From the NCBI RefSeq assembly GCF_000346465.2, contig NC_034014.1:4922461-4986460 (forward strand): a stretch of DNA of 64,000 nt. The letters run 5' to 3'. Position numbers and translations under genes: made by a program. Source of the stretch: Prunus persica. Its lineage: Eukaryota; Streptophyta; Magnoliopsida; Rosales; Rosaceae. The notes under the pieces are model-generated. The model searched no databases and was not told where the DNA came from. It saw nothing but the letters and a program-made list of their open reading frames with translations. Positions 47,105 to 58,773 of the stretch are shown one piece after another. Each line of letters begins with the position of its first letter. Positions within the stretch are counted from its first letter, which is position 1.

Positions 47105-50100
47105 TAAGTGTTTAGGTGAGATTACTCCAAGCTTTCTTCTCAGGTATTCAAACTGATCTCTTGCTAGAGCCTTGGTAAAGATGTCTGCAGTCTGTTCTTC
47201 AATTTTGCAATACAGCAAATCAATCTCTCCATTTTGCAAAGCATCTCGGATGAAGTGAAACCTTCTGTTTATATGCCTTGTCTTATGATGATGCACCAGA
47301 TTCTTGGTTATGGCAATAGCATAGGTATTATCACATAGAATTCTAGTAGCACCCACCTGTTCTTCACCAAAATCTGAGAGAACAAAGCGCAACCAGATTG
47401 CTTGTGCAGTGGCTTCTGCTGTACTAACGTACTCTGCCTCGGCTGTAGACAGAGCTACACTACTTTTCTTAACTGAAGCCCAAGAGAACACACCTGATCC
47501 AAGATTAAATGCATATCCAGAGGTGCTTCTCATGTCATCCTCACTCCCTGACCAATCACTGTCACAGTAGCCGATAAGCCTTGCTTCTTTTCCTTTCTCA
47601 AAAGCTATGCCATAATCAAAAGTGCCTTGAATGTACCTTAGTACCCTTTTGGCAGTTCCCATATGTTTTCTAGTAGGTCCATGCATAAATCTAGCCAAAA
47701 GACTTACTGCAAACATGATGTCTGGCCTTGTTGCAGTCAGGTACAACAGACTTCCAACAGTCTGCCTATAGACCCCTTCATCAGCTTGTTCACTCCCATC
47801 TTCCTCGGATAGTTTTTCATTCATTGCAAGAGGAGTAGCTACAGCTTTATAGACCTTGAAGCCAAATTTGTCTAGCAATGTCTTAGCATATTTCTTTTGG
47901 AGCAAGAAAATGTAAGGCTCGGTTTGTATCACTCATAACCCCAAGAAATGGTGAAGCAAACCAAGATCAGTCATTTCATATTGCCTCATCATTTCAGTTT
48001 TGAACTCCATCATCAAGGCTTTTGAGCTTCCAGTGTAGATAATATCATCTACATATAAAGAAACGATAATAATACCACTTTCTGCAGCCTTTACATATAG
48101 TGTTGCCTCACTAGGACTTCTCTGGAAACCTGCCTTGGTGAAGTAAGAATTGATTTCTTCATACCAAGCTCTTGGAGCTTGTTTAAGTCCATATAATGCC
48201 TTCTTGAGTCTACACACTCTGTCCTCTTTGTTCTTAACCATAAAAACAGGAGGTTGATCCACATACACCTCTTCATGCAACACTCCATTCAAGAATGCAG
48301 ACTTTACATCTAATTGAAACAGTTTCCACCCTTTTTGGGCAGCCAATGCTGCCAATGTTCTAATGGTATCCAACCTAGCAATAGGTGCAAACGTTTCATT
48401 GAAGTCTATCCCTGGCTTTTGAGAATAGCTCTTTGCCACTAGTCGAGCCTTGTTTTTCTGAACTGTACCATCTAAATTCAGCTTGGTTTTATAAATCCAT
48501 TTGACACCAATCACTGGTTTATCGGTTGGTCTATCAACCAACTCCCAAGTCTTGTTCTTCTCTATCATTTCTATCTCATTCTCCATTGCCTTCTGCCATG
48601 CTTCATCTTTAACAGCCTCTTCAAAAGTCTCAGGCTCGATAATACACAAGTTACATCTTGCATACGCTTCTGCAATACTCTTGTATTTCAGAGGTGTGTG
48701 ATCAACATCCTGTGATCCTGAGTCAGGATCAGCATGCCCCTATTCTGAAATCTCTTCTTAACTTTGGCTAGAATCACTAGGTTCCTCTTCTCTTTCAGCG
48801 AGTGTCTCATTAAGAGGTATTGAGATATCACATTCCTTTCGTGCATTCCAATCCCAAACAGCTGCCTCATTGAATATCACATCCCTAGAAATAATCATTT
48901 TTCCAGATGCAATGTTATATAATCTGTAGCCTTTTCACAGCTACCATACCCCAGAAATATACATCTTGTACTAGCTAAGTCAAGCTTCTGCCTTTGTTGA
49001 TTTGGAACATGTGCATAGCACAAAGAACCAAACACTCTTAAGTGCTTAACTCCTCGCTTTCTGCCACTATAAGCTTCAAATGGAGTTTTCTTGTCTAAGG
49101 CCTTAGTTGGACATCTGTTCTGAACATACACAACATTGTTTACTGCCTTAGCCCAAAATTATAGAGGCATCTTCTTCTCAATCAGCATGCATTTAGCCAT
49201 CTCCATAATTGTTATGTTCTTTCGTTCTGCAACTCCGTTTTGTTGTGGTGAATATGCCATAGTTAGCTGTCTTTCCATTCTCATGTCTTCACAAAACTTG
49301 TTGAATTCATTGGAAGTATATTCTCCCCCTATCACTTCTTATTTTCTTCAATTTATTTCCACTTTGCAGCTCAACAGTAGCTTTAAATTTCTTAAAGACA
49401 TTAAGAACTTCCGATTTGTATGTCAAGAAATAGATCCAACACATATGAGTACAATCGTCTATGAAGGTAAGAAAATACCTATTTTCAGCTTTAGTAACCA
49501 TCTGCATTGGTCCACAGACATCTGTGTGTACCAACTCGAGTGGGATTGTGGCTCTGCTTGTTGTCTCTTTTGGAAAAGAATCTCTGCAATGTTTTCCAAA
49601 AGTACAGCCCTCACACACTTCATTGACAGTCTTAATTTCTGGTAATCCAAGTATCATTCCTTGATCTTGCAGCAGCTTCAAACTGGTGAAGTTTAAGTGC
49701 CCCATTCTTCTATGCCAAATTAAGGATGACTCTACATTTACTCTTAAAGCAACCTATAAAGTTGTGTGAAGCTTAAAAGGAAAGCTTCTGTTGCCTTTCA
49801 TTTGCACCTTAGCAACCAGATTTGATAGAGAACTATCATCATAAATCTCAGCCTTATTGGCACCAAAAATCAGAACATATCCATGCTCCATAATTTGCCC
49901 TACACTAAGCAAATTCTCCTTGAGACCAGCAACTAACAGGACCTCTTTGACATACCTTCTTCCCATCTTAGTGTCAACAACAAGATTTCCTTTTCCAACA
50001 ACATCAACCAATTGTCCTGTCCCCATTGCAAACTTTGCAGTTATATTCCTATCAACATCAACTAATACATCTTCTCTGCCAGTCTTATGATTGCTGCATC

Positions 50101-51136
50101 CGCTATCCAAATACCATACATCATCACATCCTTTTACATTAACAGAGCCTTTATTACTAGCATAAAACATGGTTGGTGTGGTTTCGGTCTGAGTAGCATA
50201 GTTGAGCTGTTGTGCTGGTTTCTTGCTGTAGCAATCTTTTGAAATATGCCCAAATTTATCACAGTTGTAACATTTTGGTTTTCCCTTAAACCGACACTCA
50301 CCAAAATGTAGCTTGCCACAATGTTTGCAGGGGTTTCTAGCTCCATCAGGTGGTTTATTATCCCACTTTTTGCCTTTTGTCTTCCAATTCTTTTGATCCT
50401 TAGAACCACTTTGACTTCCACTGTACTTTTCTGATTTGGGATTCACACTAAGACTAGCAAATGCTTTCTCAGTCTTATCTCCAGAGTGCCTATCTAACCT
50501 TAATTCAAAACTCTTCAAAGAAGCTACCACTTCTTGTACCTCAATTTCATCCAAATCCTTAGAATGCTCAATAACAGAACAGATTGAATCATAAGCTAAT
50601 GGCAAACTGATTAGTAATTTTTGAACAATCCTAGCTCTAGCTAAATCCTCTCCGTAGCTCCTCATTTGGTTTATTAGATCAAATAGTTTGGTAAGATAAG
50701 CAGAAAGGGACCCATCATCTCTCATTCTCGTATATTCAAATTCTCTACGTAGACCTTGCAATTTAACACTTCTAACCTGTTTATCACCATGAAATTTCTT
50801 CATCAAGATATCCCAAGCTCCCTTAGAGGTTTCTTCATGAGAGATTCGGGGGAAGATCTCATCAGACACTGCTCCTTGAATCAGACCCGGAGCTTTAGTG
50901 TCCTTTATGAGTAGCTCGGTGACAGTCATCTTCCCAGCACCACTCGATTCTTCCTTTTCTTTCTTCTTTGCGTCAGATTCGCTAGCTCCCTTTGCATCTG
51001 AGCACTCTATTCCCTTCTCAACCAATTCCCAAAGCCCATGAGATTTGAAAATGGTTTTCATTCTTATGCTCCAGAACTCATAGTTATCACCTCCAAAGAT
51101 CGGCGCCCTTAGCTCACCACCTCCAAACCCTGCCAT
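47105..51136 (-). pseudogene. copia Gag-Pol, interrupted by several stops and frameshifts
   Basis: The Gag part (51136 down to about 50200) has a CCHC zinc knuckle, CYNCDKFGHISKDC. Protease follows with active-site DSG in YLDSGCSNH. The frame stops at 49754-49756. Integrase core resumes in the same frame (HTDVCGPM, FIDD, SDRG) and is lost at about 49307 by a one-base frameshift. Another stop follows near 49160, and a second frameshift lies between 48895 and 48960. Further breaks lie near 48690-48770. Reverse transcriptase (48649 down to 47933) has YVDD at SLYVDDIIYTG. A stop at about 47933 separates it from RNase H (SDWSGSEDDMRSTSGY, TAEAEYVS, down to about 47100). The product cannot be made whole; any mobility would be in trans. 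Breaks are described only. Confidence 0.9.
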
Positions 51137-51222
51137 GTTAGACACAGATCTTCAAGAAACCCAATTCTTCAAATCGCAGCTCACTTTCTTCACAAATTCA
51201 ATCGCTCAGCTAAACAATCGAA

Positions 51223-51238
51223 CCTTGCTCTGAGGCCA
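51223..51238 (-). other. copia primer-binding site
   Basis: TGGCCTCAGAGCAAGG directly follows the 5' LTR on the minus strand and resembles the usual copia initiator-tRNA-Met site. Confidence 0.75.
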
Positions 51239-51571
51239 TGTTAGAATTCAGACTATGATCTGAATTGTAACTTGCATGTTACTGAATGCTACTGAATGAG
51301 TAGAAGTTTCAGAGGAATTTTCAGAGTGAGAGAGAGCTTGAGGAAGGAGCAAAAGGAAGAAGTCTGTCATTCTTCTCACGCACACACTGTGCACTAATAA
51401 CAGCTGGAATAAGATATTCCAAATTACATCATCCAAATCTAGCCATCCATTCTTCTATTCTAAGATTAGATCTTAGCTGTCCACTTGGACTATAATCCAA
51501 GGGCTCACAGTTAAATCTGTAAATTTAAACTAAATACAAAATCATATAAGCTAAAACACTATATTTCAACA
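51239..51571 (-). repeat. copia 5' LTR (element orientation)
   Basis: Direct repeat of 46763-47096; presumably holds the promoter of the element. Confidence 0.95.
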
Positions 51572-51699
51572 GGTGGCACTAGGCCTGGGATAGTTGGCAA
51601 GGTCGGGGGTGGTGGTGATAGTGGCACATCTGCCAGCACGGTTACAGCACATGCTGCCATTAGCAGTAGTGAAAATATTGCTTGAGCTTCTCTAGACAT
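51572..51699 (-). pseudogene. Prolamin-like secreted protein, 5' part (signal peptide and proline-rich start)
   Basis: The ATG at 51699 starts a classic signal peptide (IFSLLLMAACAVTVLA, cleavage likely after Ala23), followed by DVPLSPPPPTLPTIPGLVPP. The frame then runs into the copia LTR at 51571. A TATA box (51799-51806) sits about 100 bp upstream. The reading frame and proline-rich composition continue at 46757 on the far side, which proves that the two parts were one exon. In its current state the gene can only make the signal peptide and a short proline-rich stub fused to LTR sequence. Confidence 0.8.
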
Positions 51700-51798
51700 G
51701 GTTATTGGCAAACTTGGAACTCTCACTTCTGTGCTGTATATCTGAAAAGGGTTAGCTAGATTGGCTTCGTTGATGGTTGGAGAGAAGAGGGTAAAGGG

Positions 51799-51806
51799 TT
51801 TATATA
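51799..51806 (-). promoter_or_regulatory. TATA box of the interrupted prolamin-like gene
   Basis: TATATAAA on the minus strand, about 100 bp upstream of the ATG. Confidence 0.6.
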
Positions 51807-51809
51807 AGA

Positions 51810-54456
51810 GAAATGAGTCTGAGCCAAGTTGAAGAGTTTAATGCTCAGGCGAGTAGGCTACAAATGGAATTAAAATTTAATTCAGTTGTAGTTCTGTTTT
51901 TTATTTTGATGAGCTGAGCTTAAGTAACAGTTATAACTGTTAGATTATGAGATTTATGACATATTAAATTTTGCTATACTGATCTGAGATAGAGAGGCCA
52001 CTCTGAAATCACGTCCTTCTAAACTTATAACGACTCCGCATCAGTTTGTTTCGATTCTTTATGACCTTTGTTTTACCTTTTACTTTTGGCTTCACCACAA
52101 GCCTGTCTTGTTCTTGTCAAAATTGCCTAACACTAATGATGTATAAGTTACTTTCACTTGAGGAGGATTTCTTTGTGGTTACCCAAAACATAAGCCAACT
52201 CTGTTTATCCTAGTAGTATAATTAGTATAGCTATGTGCAATTTGTTGGAAACTCGTGTCCATGTTGCAGTTCAACGTGAATGATTTTTCTTGATGCCTAT
52301 TTCTACTATTTTTTTATGCCACTTTTCCGATGTCTTTTGATAATTTCTTATTCACATCTGTATATATTTTTAGTTGATGAGTATCATTTACATTTATACA
52401 TGAAATCTATTTCAAGTGTCATGTTTTTATTGCTCAAAACTTCAACCTAGAGCCTTGGATTGCTAAATTTAGAGGAGTCAAGGATAATTAGGATGGTAAT
52501 CCCTTGCAAGATTAATGTTACAGTCAAATTACTGTTTCACTTGAAAATTTGACTCATGATCCCTGAGCATTATTTGTTATGTTTCCTTCTTGTGCATGAG
52601 TTCAATCAAAATTACAAGTGAGATAGTTTCTTGAATAAATTTACAGTCGCAATTGGCAGTTGTAAATCAGTGTTATTTTCACTCTCAAACAATCTGCAGC
52701 ATTTTGTTAGAAATAGTTTTGGGAAACTAATATGAACTTTATGGATGAAGAAACTTACGGATTCTTAAACTGGATGAGAGAAAAGATTTTGGTGTTAGAT
52801 CTATTTTACCAAGTATGGATGGAGTAAGAAAACAACAATGCAGAAGGATTCTGGCTTGTAACTTTAAAGTTCCTGAGGGATAAAACGGATTTCCTCTTGC
52901 CTTACTCGTTCAATCCTGTATCCTGAACTGCTGCATTTCCACACTCAATCAATTGTAAATTCATGTATGTTTCATTCTAGAACGTCTACGTTTACTACTC
53001 TAAACTATATATAGGATATGTCAAAAATTGTTTTTAGCATATTGTAAGAATTCTGAAAGGAACATTTAGTCCTGTGTACTCCATCATTCTCCGAAATGAA
53101 CTGGATTTCCCAAAAGCCAGTCGCAGAAGATTTCAGAGACACTTAGCTGTTATTCTGCCATATGAGTTATCTATGAACACGTCGGAGGTTGAAGAAGAGT
53201 ATGTTTGCCTATGAACACATCAGACGTTTTTTGTTTGTTTTTAATCCATGTAAGAAATTATTACGGTTTTTAGTTTATTTTATCAAAGATTAAAACAAAT
53301 TAGCAAACAACATGACTAGAATTTCTAAAATTAAAGTATGGAGATGGAAGGAGGAGACGAAGGTGAAACCCTAATTCCTATGTTTGGTTACTTTTTTTTT
53401 AGTTCCGTTCTATGTGAGTTGTTTATGCACTAGTTACTGACTTTGTCTGTGCCTTTAGGAAATTACGATGAATTTGGACACTCAAATGAGTGTGTAGAAG
53501 CCATAACAGCAATTCATGTCTACCGAACCCTAGCTTTTATATGGTGAAGACTACCTCTCGGTTCCTTGCCTATAAAGGAATCCTCAAAGTTTAATCTTTA
53601 TCACCTTTTGTATCCATAACCTAATAATAGATATAGAACTTATCTTTACATACAAGTAACCGGCTAATTGAGTTCTTGCTTCCCTTGTATTCTTGGTTAT
53701 CTGAAGAGTTCTAAACAGATACATGCTCATCTAAAATGAAAAGAAATGGAGAAAAATTATCAAGTCATGTAAGCTGATCATATTAAAAATCAAAATCCCA
53801 TTATTGTAACCAATAGAAACTGACAAGGATGTTAATTTAGATCAATTGATTCTTGTCCCTTCTGGATAAGATGCAAAAGAAATCAAATCCACTCCAGTAG
53901 TTTGCCAGCTTTTACAATCTTAGTGCATGTATTTCAACTTTAGCAGTTGGTTTTCGTATAAGTTTTGTTGTGTTGATAAATTAGCAATTTGATCAAATTC
54001 ACGTTGAACTTAGATCAGAGGTTCTCAAAATCTAAATTCAGCTTAAACCGACTCTTATATCAAATCATCCTCATTACGTGTAGAATCGCCTGCTCTTGGA
54101 CTCATTATAGTTGTAGCAACATCACTCTAAGGGGGGGAGTCATAAATTTGTTGGGCATGATAAGTAAGTAGGGATAAGCAACTCGGCCAATTTATGATTC
54201 ATGTTAGATTGATTTAAGCATCAACCTAATAGCATAATCGAACTAAACAAATCTATTAATTCAATTCAGTTTTCAAACTAGTATGATAGGATAAAATTAT
54301 AGACCAATCTTAACCAAAAACAAAATACCGATAAACCCAATCAAGTTCATTGTGTTATCATTTTCAAGTAAATTGGTAAAAACTGGTAATAACTCTGAAA
54401 AAGTAAAAAAATTAAACGGGCACAATAAAGACTCAGGTAATGGCCTAATAGTAGTG
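51810..54456. other. Spacer, no gene recognised
   Basis: AT-rich noncoding sequence upstream of the prolamin-like gene. No convincing exons, RNA genes or clear mobile elements seen. Confidence 0.5.
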
Positions 54457-54699
54457 GATAATGTTATAAACTACTCTTATCGATAAATGAAAATCAAGGA
54501 AAAAATTTAAAAGAAAAAAAGGATCCCACTATATATATATTAATTTAAAAAAAAATAGAATATCTAACAGTATAGCCGTGCGGCTATACTCTATAAATGA
54601 CTACGAGATAGAATGGATCTCCTTGAATTCATTCGAACACGACCGTTTTCTAGCCCCTCTCTCTCGCTCAGATAACCGACGACCTCTCTTCTTCAATCC

Positions 54700-54750
<51 letters not shown>

Positions 54751-54999
54751 CACCATCGTCATCTCGTCCCTGACCTTGGAGATTCCAAAATGGCTTGTTT
54801 TTTTTTTTCTAGGCCCAAGCGCCTGCCTAGACTGCCTAGCAACCACCTAGACCTCCTAGCGCCCTCCTAGCAACCGCCCTAGCCCCGCCTAGCACCCCCT
54901 AGGCCGTTTATTCAGCATTAACAATATGAGTGAGTGTGTTCAAGGATTTAACTTGTAAAGAAGATTTCCGAACAACAACAGATAACCCAGAGAAGTTTC
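54457..54999 (+). repeat. Promoter-like duplicated segment, copy 1
   Basis: It matches 58232-58773 from ATAATGTTATAAACTA through AGATAACCCAGAGAAGTTTC. Within it, in order: AAAAAGGATCCCACTAT, the dyad AGTATAGCCG-TG-CGGCTATACT (54569-54590), a TATA-like CTATAAAT, a leader-like ATGGATCTCCTTGAATTCAT, a CT microsatellite (about 54702-54746), a CCTAGC-rich tract and ATATGAGTGAGTGTGTTCAA. Immediately after its end lies an invertase exon. I found no protein of its own. Confidence 0.8.
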
Positions 55000-55972
55000 A
55001 TGGAGTTATCACAATGGTGGTTGTTGGCCAAGTAAGTCTCATGGAGATGGTGTTATCACAATGTGCTATTTGCATTAGCTCTTTATCTTTTCTGTTCTTT
55101 CTGTTCATGTCTTGTTTTGATTTGTCTCTGTTACGTGCTATGTTTATTCATTTTAGCACCTCTAGTAGTCATTTTCACCATTAAAGTACAAAAGTTTTTG
55201 CTTAAATATCGGTGGCTCAAGCCTGGTTTTGTTAGTTTCCGTTGATTTGTAAATCTTTCAGATAATGTCCCCTGTGTCTATTTGCTTGATATTACAATTT
55301 GCAGTTCTATTTTTCTACTTGAAGCCTAGTGCTAGTTCTATTTGACTGAGACCTTTCACTTACATTTCATGAACATTAGTGCCCACTTTATATGAGTAGG
55401 CTAGTTATTGTTTTTATTTAGTAAACTAGGCTACAAGTACTACTTACCTGACATAGTATCTTTTATTTTAAACATCTTTATTTGCTGATTGTAACCACTT
55501 TTCCAATCGAAACCTTCTCTTCTGGTATATAAATGTTGTGGGATACATTTCTGAATGTAATTTGGGAAAGCGTGCCAAATGGTTGTGCTATTCATGATAT
55601 TTTGATGCTTGTTCACAGAATTCTGACTTATGTGGTTGTTCTAAAACAATTGGTTAACGTTGTTGCATCTGTCTTGTAGCACCGTTGTGGTTGCTTACTG
55701 CAACATGTATCAGGACGGGGAGGCCTCAGACTGCTAAGAGAGCAATTGAATAGGTGGAGCAGCGGCTCTCAAAAGACGGGTGGCCAGAATACTATGACGG
55801 CAAGGCAGGGAGGTATATTGGGAAGCAAGCGAGGAAGTACCAGACCTGGAGCATCTCAGGATATCTGGTAGCTGAACTGATGATCGAGAACCCAGCCAAT
55901 CTTTCACTAATCTCTCTTGAAGAGGACAAGAAGATAGCCAAGCCAAGGCTCACCCGCTCTGCTTCCTTTTGA
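55000..55972 (+). pseudogene. Neutral/alkaline invertase, last two exons only
   Basis: Exon one (about 55000-55031) reads WSYHNGGCWP before a GTAAGT donor; exon two (55680-55972) continues in frame after a TTGTAG acceptor. It reads LWLLTATCIRTGRPQTAKRAIE, a TAG stop (55751-55753), then [19 protein letters not shown], the [21 protein letters not shown] core and the C-terminus [21 protein letters not shown]. These are GH100 C-terminal signatures; such enzymes hydrolyse sucrose to glucose and fructose in cytosol, mitochondria or plastids. The catalytic N-terminal four-fifths is missing. A short repeat-derived segment with a TATA-like motif sits directly upstream. Presence of the original intron shows it came from genomic DNA, not from a spliced mRNA. 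Confidence 0.85.
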
Positions 55973-55979
55973 GTCAAAC

Positions 55980-57266
55980 CAGTGGCCGCAGCATACATGA
56001 TGCATTACAGGTATATGAGATTTCTCTTTACCCATGAATGCTCGAGGGAAACTAGCTGATTAAACTGATTGAGTTGCAGTTTTGTGATTCATTAACATGA
56101 TTTGCTAGTATGCAACTGAGATATACTGCCCCTGCATTTTCTTTTTCAGTTTCTTAATATCTGGTTTTGAATAGTAAATGGTCTATAGGCATTTTGGAAA
56201 GTAATGCAACATGGCCATTGTTCTGCTTACCAATTATTTGGCTAAGTATTTCAAGCTTTTATGGTGGGAATTTACCTCCTATTTTCCTGCCAAATTCAAA
56301 AGGCTTGTAGCTCAAGTGATTAAGACAAGTTCAGATTTGTTTCCTCTCAATATATAGACAGGGGCAAAAATAACTCTTAAAAGACCTCGACCCTCAAGTT
56401 CAGATTTGAACAAGTGTCAAAGTCTGTACTTTTACTCTTTGGCTGCTGATTATGGCTTTGAGCCCAATGCTCTGGACCCTGTATGTTCTTTGTTCTTCAG
56501 GTGATTTCTTTCTGTAAAATTGCTACTGGATCTTGTTAAGAAATGGTAGGGAGAAAATGAAAATTATTCTTGGGGTTACAATTTTCTCTTCTTGTTTGCA
56601 CTTTTAGTTCAAAATTTTGGGGTCATTAGATTTTGGGCTTGAACTTGAGTTGCTAGTTGTGGACCAAATTTGGGTTATGTGATTTGAACTGATTTTGTTA
56701 TACGACGTCTCTCCTGTTGCCATATCTCATTATCAAAATGATAATGTGAACCAGTTTGTGTAGTGGACTGCTTGTAGGAGTGTTCATGAAACTAGAACTA
56801 TATGATGCTCAATGGAGTAGTGACAAATTTTCTGAGTTAGAATTTAGAAATAGATGCAGACATGAAAGGAATTCGTTATTGCAAAGTACCTTGCCTGCTA
56901 GAGGTGCTGTTGATTGTCTTTTTAAAAAATTTGTTGTTTCTGTCTGTAAGGATAGCATCTTGGCCTTTGAAACAGATTATGGCTAAGATTAGTGCTGAGG
57001 TATTATTAGGTAGTTAAAGACTAGATTGTTTAACGTAAAGCATGTTTTGTCTCACCATCTATATTATAAGGCAGGATGCCTTTAGCTGAGCTGAGATTCT
57101 TCTCTGTGTTCATGTTCCTTTTTCCTCTGTCTTAGAAAACTTTCAATTTCTTCTCTGTGTCGATTGTCATAGGTTCTTTTGATAGATATCGGTTTTGTTG
57201 AATAATTTCTATACTTGGTGTACGTTAAGTGTTAGGAAGGCTAATGGCACAAAGTTGTGATGGCAG
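55980..57266. other. Spacer, possibly downstream invertase flank
   Basis: A few hundred bases past the invertase stop may be its former 3' UTR (donor-like CAG/GTATAT near 56010). No other gene recognised. Confidence 0.4.
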
Positions 57267-57386
57267 ATTAAGAGGGCGACAGAGTCTGCTGAAGGTTGTG
57301 TGAAAGACTTCATCTTTGGATCAAAAAGGCAACCTGAAAGAGAAATTGAGAAGCTGGCCCTTAACAGTGCAAAGGAATATCTTTAG
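57267..57386 (+). other. Possible terminal coding exon of an unrecognised gene
   Basis: After an acceptor-like GGCAG, exactly 40 codons run to TAG: IKRATESAEGCVKDF, GSKRQPEREIEKLALNSAKEYL. The composition (charged, helical, no low complexity) looks like protein, but I do not recognise the family and find no convincing upstream exons. It may be a relic brought along with the invertase fragment. Confidence 0.25.
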
Positions 57387-57399
57387 TCTTTTTTAAAAA

Positions 57400-58231
57400 A
57401 AAATAAATTGAACGTCCTTAGTTAAATAGGCAGTTAACAATGTATTGAGAATGATTCTACTGTTCTTGTTAGTTTTATGTGGTGATATTTCATGTATGAT
57501 CTTCACCTTGCTGCTGAGATAAAACCAAATTCAGTATGGATATGATTCTTGGGCATTTGAGCAGTGTTTTATGATTTTGGAATCCTTTGCATTATTTGGA
57601 AATGGTCACATAACGATAGAGATTCTTATTAGATTGGTTAACAGATAGTCCTATTCGAAAAATTAACAACACATGTGAATGTTGTCATAGATATGCAAAT
57701 ACAATTATCAATTAGTATTTTTTTCTCATGAGAACGAGATTATACATATAAAAATAGAAAATAGATGGTTTCAACTAGGAATATCTTTTAAAGAAATATT
57801 CTTTTTATCTACTACTGAGGGGAGTGAAGGTGAAGACATACATCTCCAGTGTCTTCTCCTTGACCTCCTCTGTTTGTACACAGACTTCATAAACAAATTC
57901 ACTTGAAACACAATACCAAGCAGAGAAAATGGATGAGTTTGGTCTTCAAAATCTCTTTGCCTTAGAATCTAACCACATGCCCTCACAAAATTCCTTAAGT
58001 TGCTCAAAATATCTTTGCCACTGGAGCCATTTGTCTTGTTTTACAGGTAAAAAATGAAATAGAAAAGAATACTTGTGAGCTCTGTTTCTTCAATTAATTT
58101 CTCTCTTCTTGCATATTGGTCTAAACTGGTCATAATTTACGAGGCACAATATTCTTGCAACCTTGACCCTTTCATACCATACCTTTCCATTAACTACCTG
58201 GATTGGTTTTTATCCAAGCTAGATAGTAATG
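57400..58231. other. Spacer, nothing recognised
   Basis: AT-rich noncoding sequence between the possible exon and repeat copy 2. Confidence 0.5.
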
Positions 58232-58773
58232 AATAATGTTATAAACTATTTTTATCGATAAACGAAAATTGAGGAAAAAATTTAAAAGAAAAAAAGGATC
58301 CCACTATGAATATATATACTGAGTGTTAAAATTTTTTTTTTTTTTTTTATAAAAATAGACTTGTTTTGACCCGTGGCGCATAAATAGAATTATTAAAGAG
58401 TATAGCCGCACGGCTATACTATAATATGTTAAAGGTATAGCCATTCGCCTATAGCATATGAATAGAATATCTAAAAGTATAGCCGTTCGGCTTTACGCTA
58501 TAAATAGAAAGACAAAATGGATCTCCTTGAATTCATTCGAACACGAGCCGTCTTTTAGCCCCTCTCTCGCTCAGACATAACCGGCGACCTCTCTCTCTCT
58601 CTCTCATAGCACGACCCCCTAGCGACCGCCTAGCAACCGCCTAGACTACCTAGCCCGCCTAGCGCCCGCCTAGACCATTTATGCAGTAATATTAACAATA
58701 TGAGTGAGTGTGTTCAAGCATATAACTTGTAATGAAGATTTCCGAACAACGTCAGATAACCCAGAGAAGTTTC
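58232..58773 (+). repeat. Promoter-like duplicated segment, copy 2
   Basis: Second copy of the segment at 54457-54999. It carries three TATAGCCG-type cores instead of one; the first is the dyad AGTATAGCCG-CA-CGGCTATACT at 58399-58420, with diverged ones near 58435-58455 and 58478-58495. It also has a poly(T) insert, a shorter CT tract and the same CCTAGC-rich region. Similarity stops at GAAGTTTC, the same point where copy 1 meets the invertase exon. Confidence 0.8.

Larger units (their letters stand above)
46758..51576 (-). mobile_element. Ty1/copia LTR retrotransposon, complete ends, degenerate coding region
   Basis: The element is 46763-51571 (4,809 bp), with LTRs of 334 and 333 bp and a perfect 5-bp duplication GGTGG (46758-46762 and 51572-51576). 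LTRs begin TG and end CA. On the minus strand the 5' LTR is the right copy. A primer-binding site TGGCCTCAGAGC (51238 downward) resembles the complement of initiator tRNA-Met, and a polypurine tract AGAAGGGAG abuts the 3' LTR (47097-47105). Domain order is Gag, protease, integrase, RT, RNase H, which is copia. The LTRs differ by 8 substitutions and one 1-bp indel, about 2.4%. It interrupts a prolamin-like gene exon. Confidence 0.97.

Noticed and set aside
46763..51571. An intact, active copia element, suggested by the young LTRs
   Set aside because: Several stops and at least two frameshifts interrupt Gag-Pol despite the similar LTRs.
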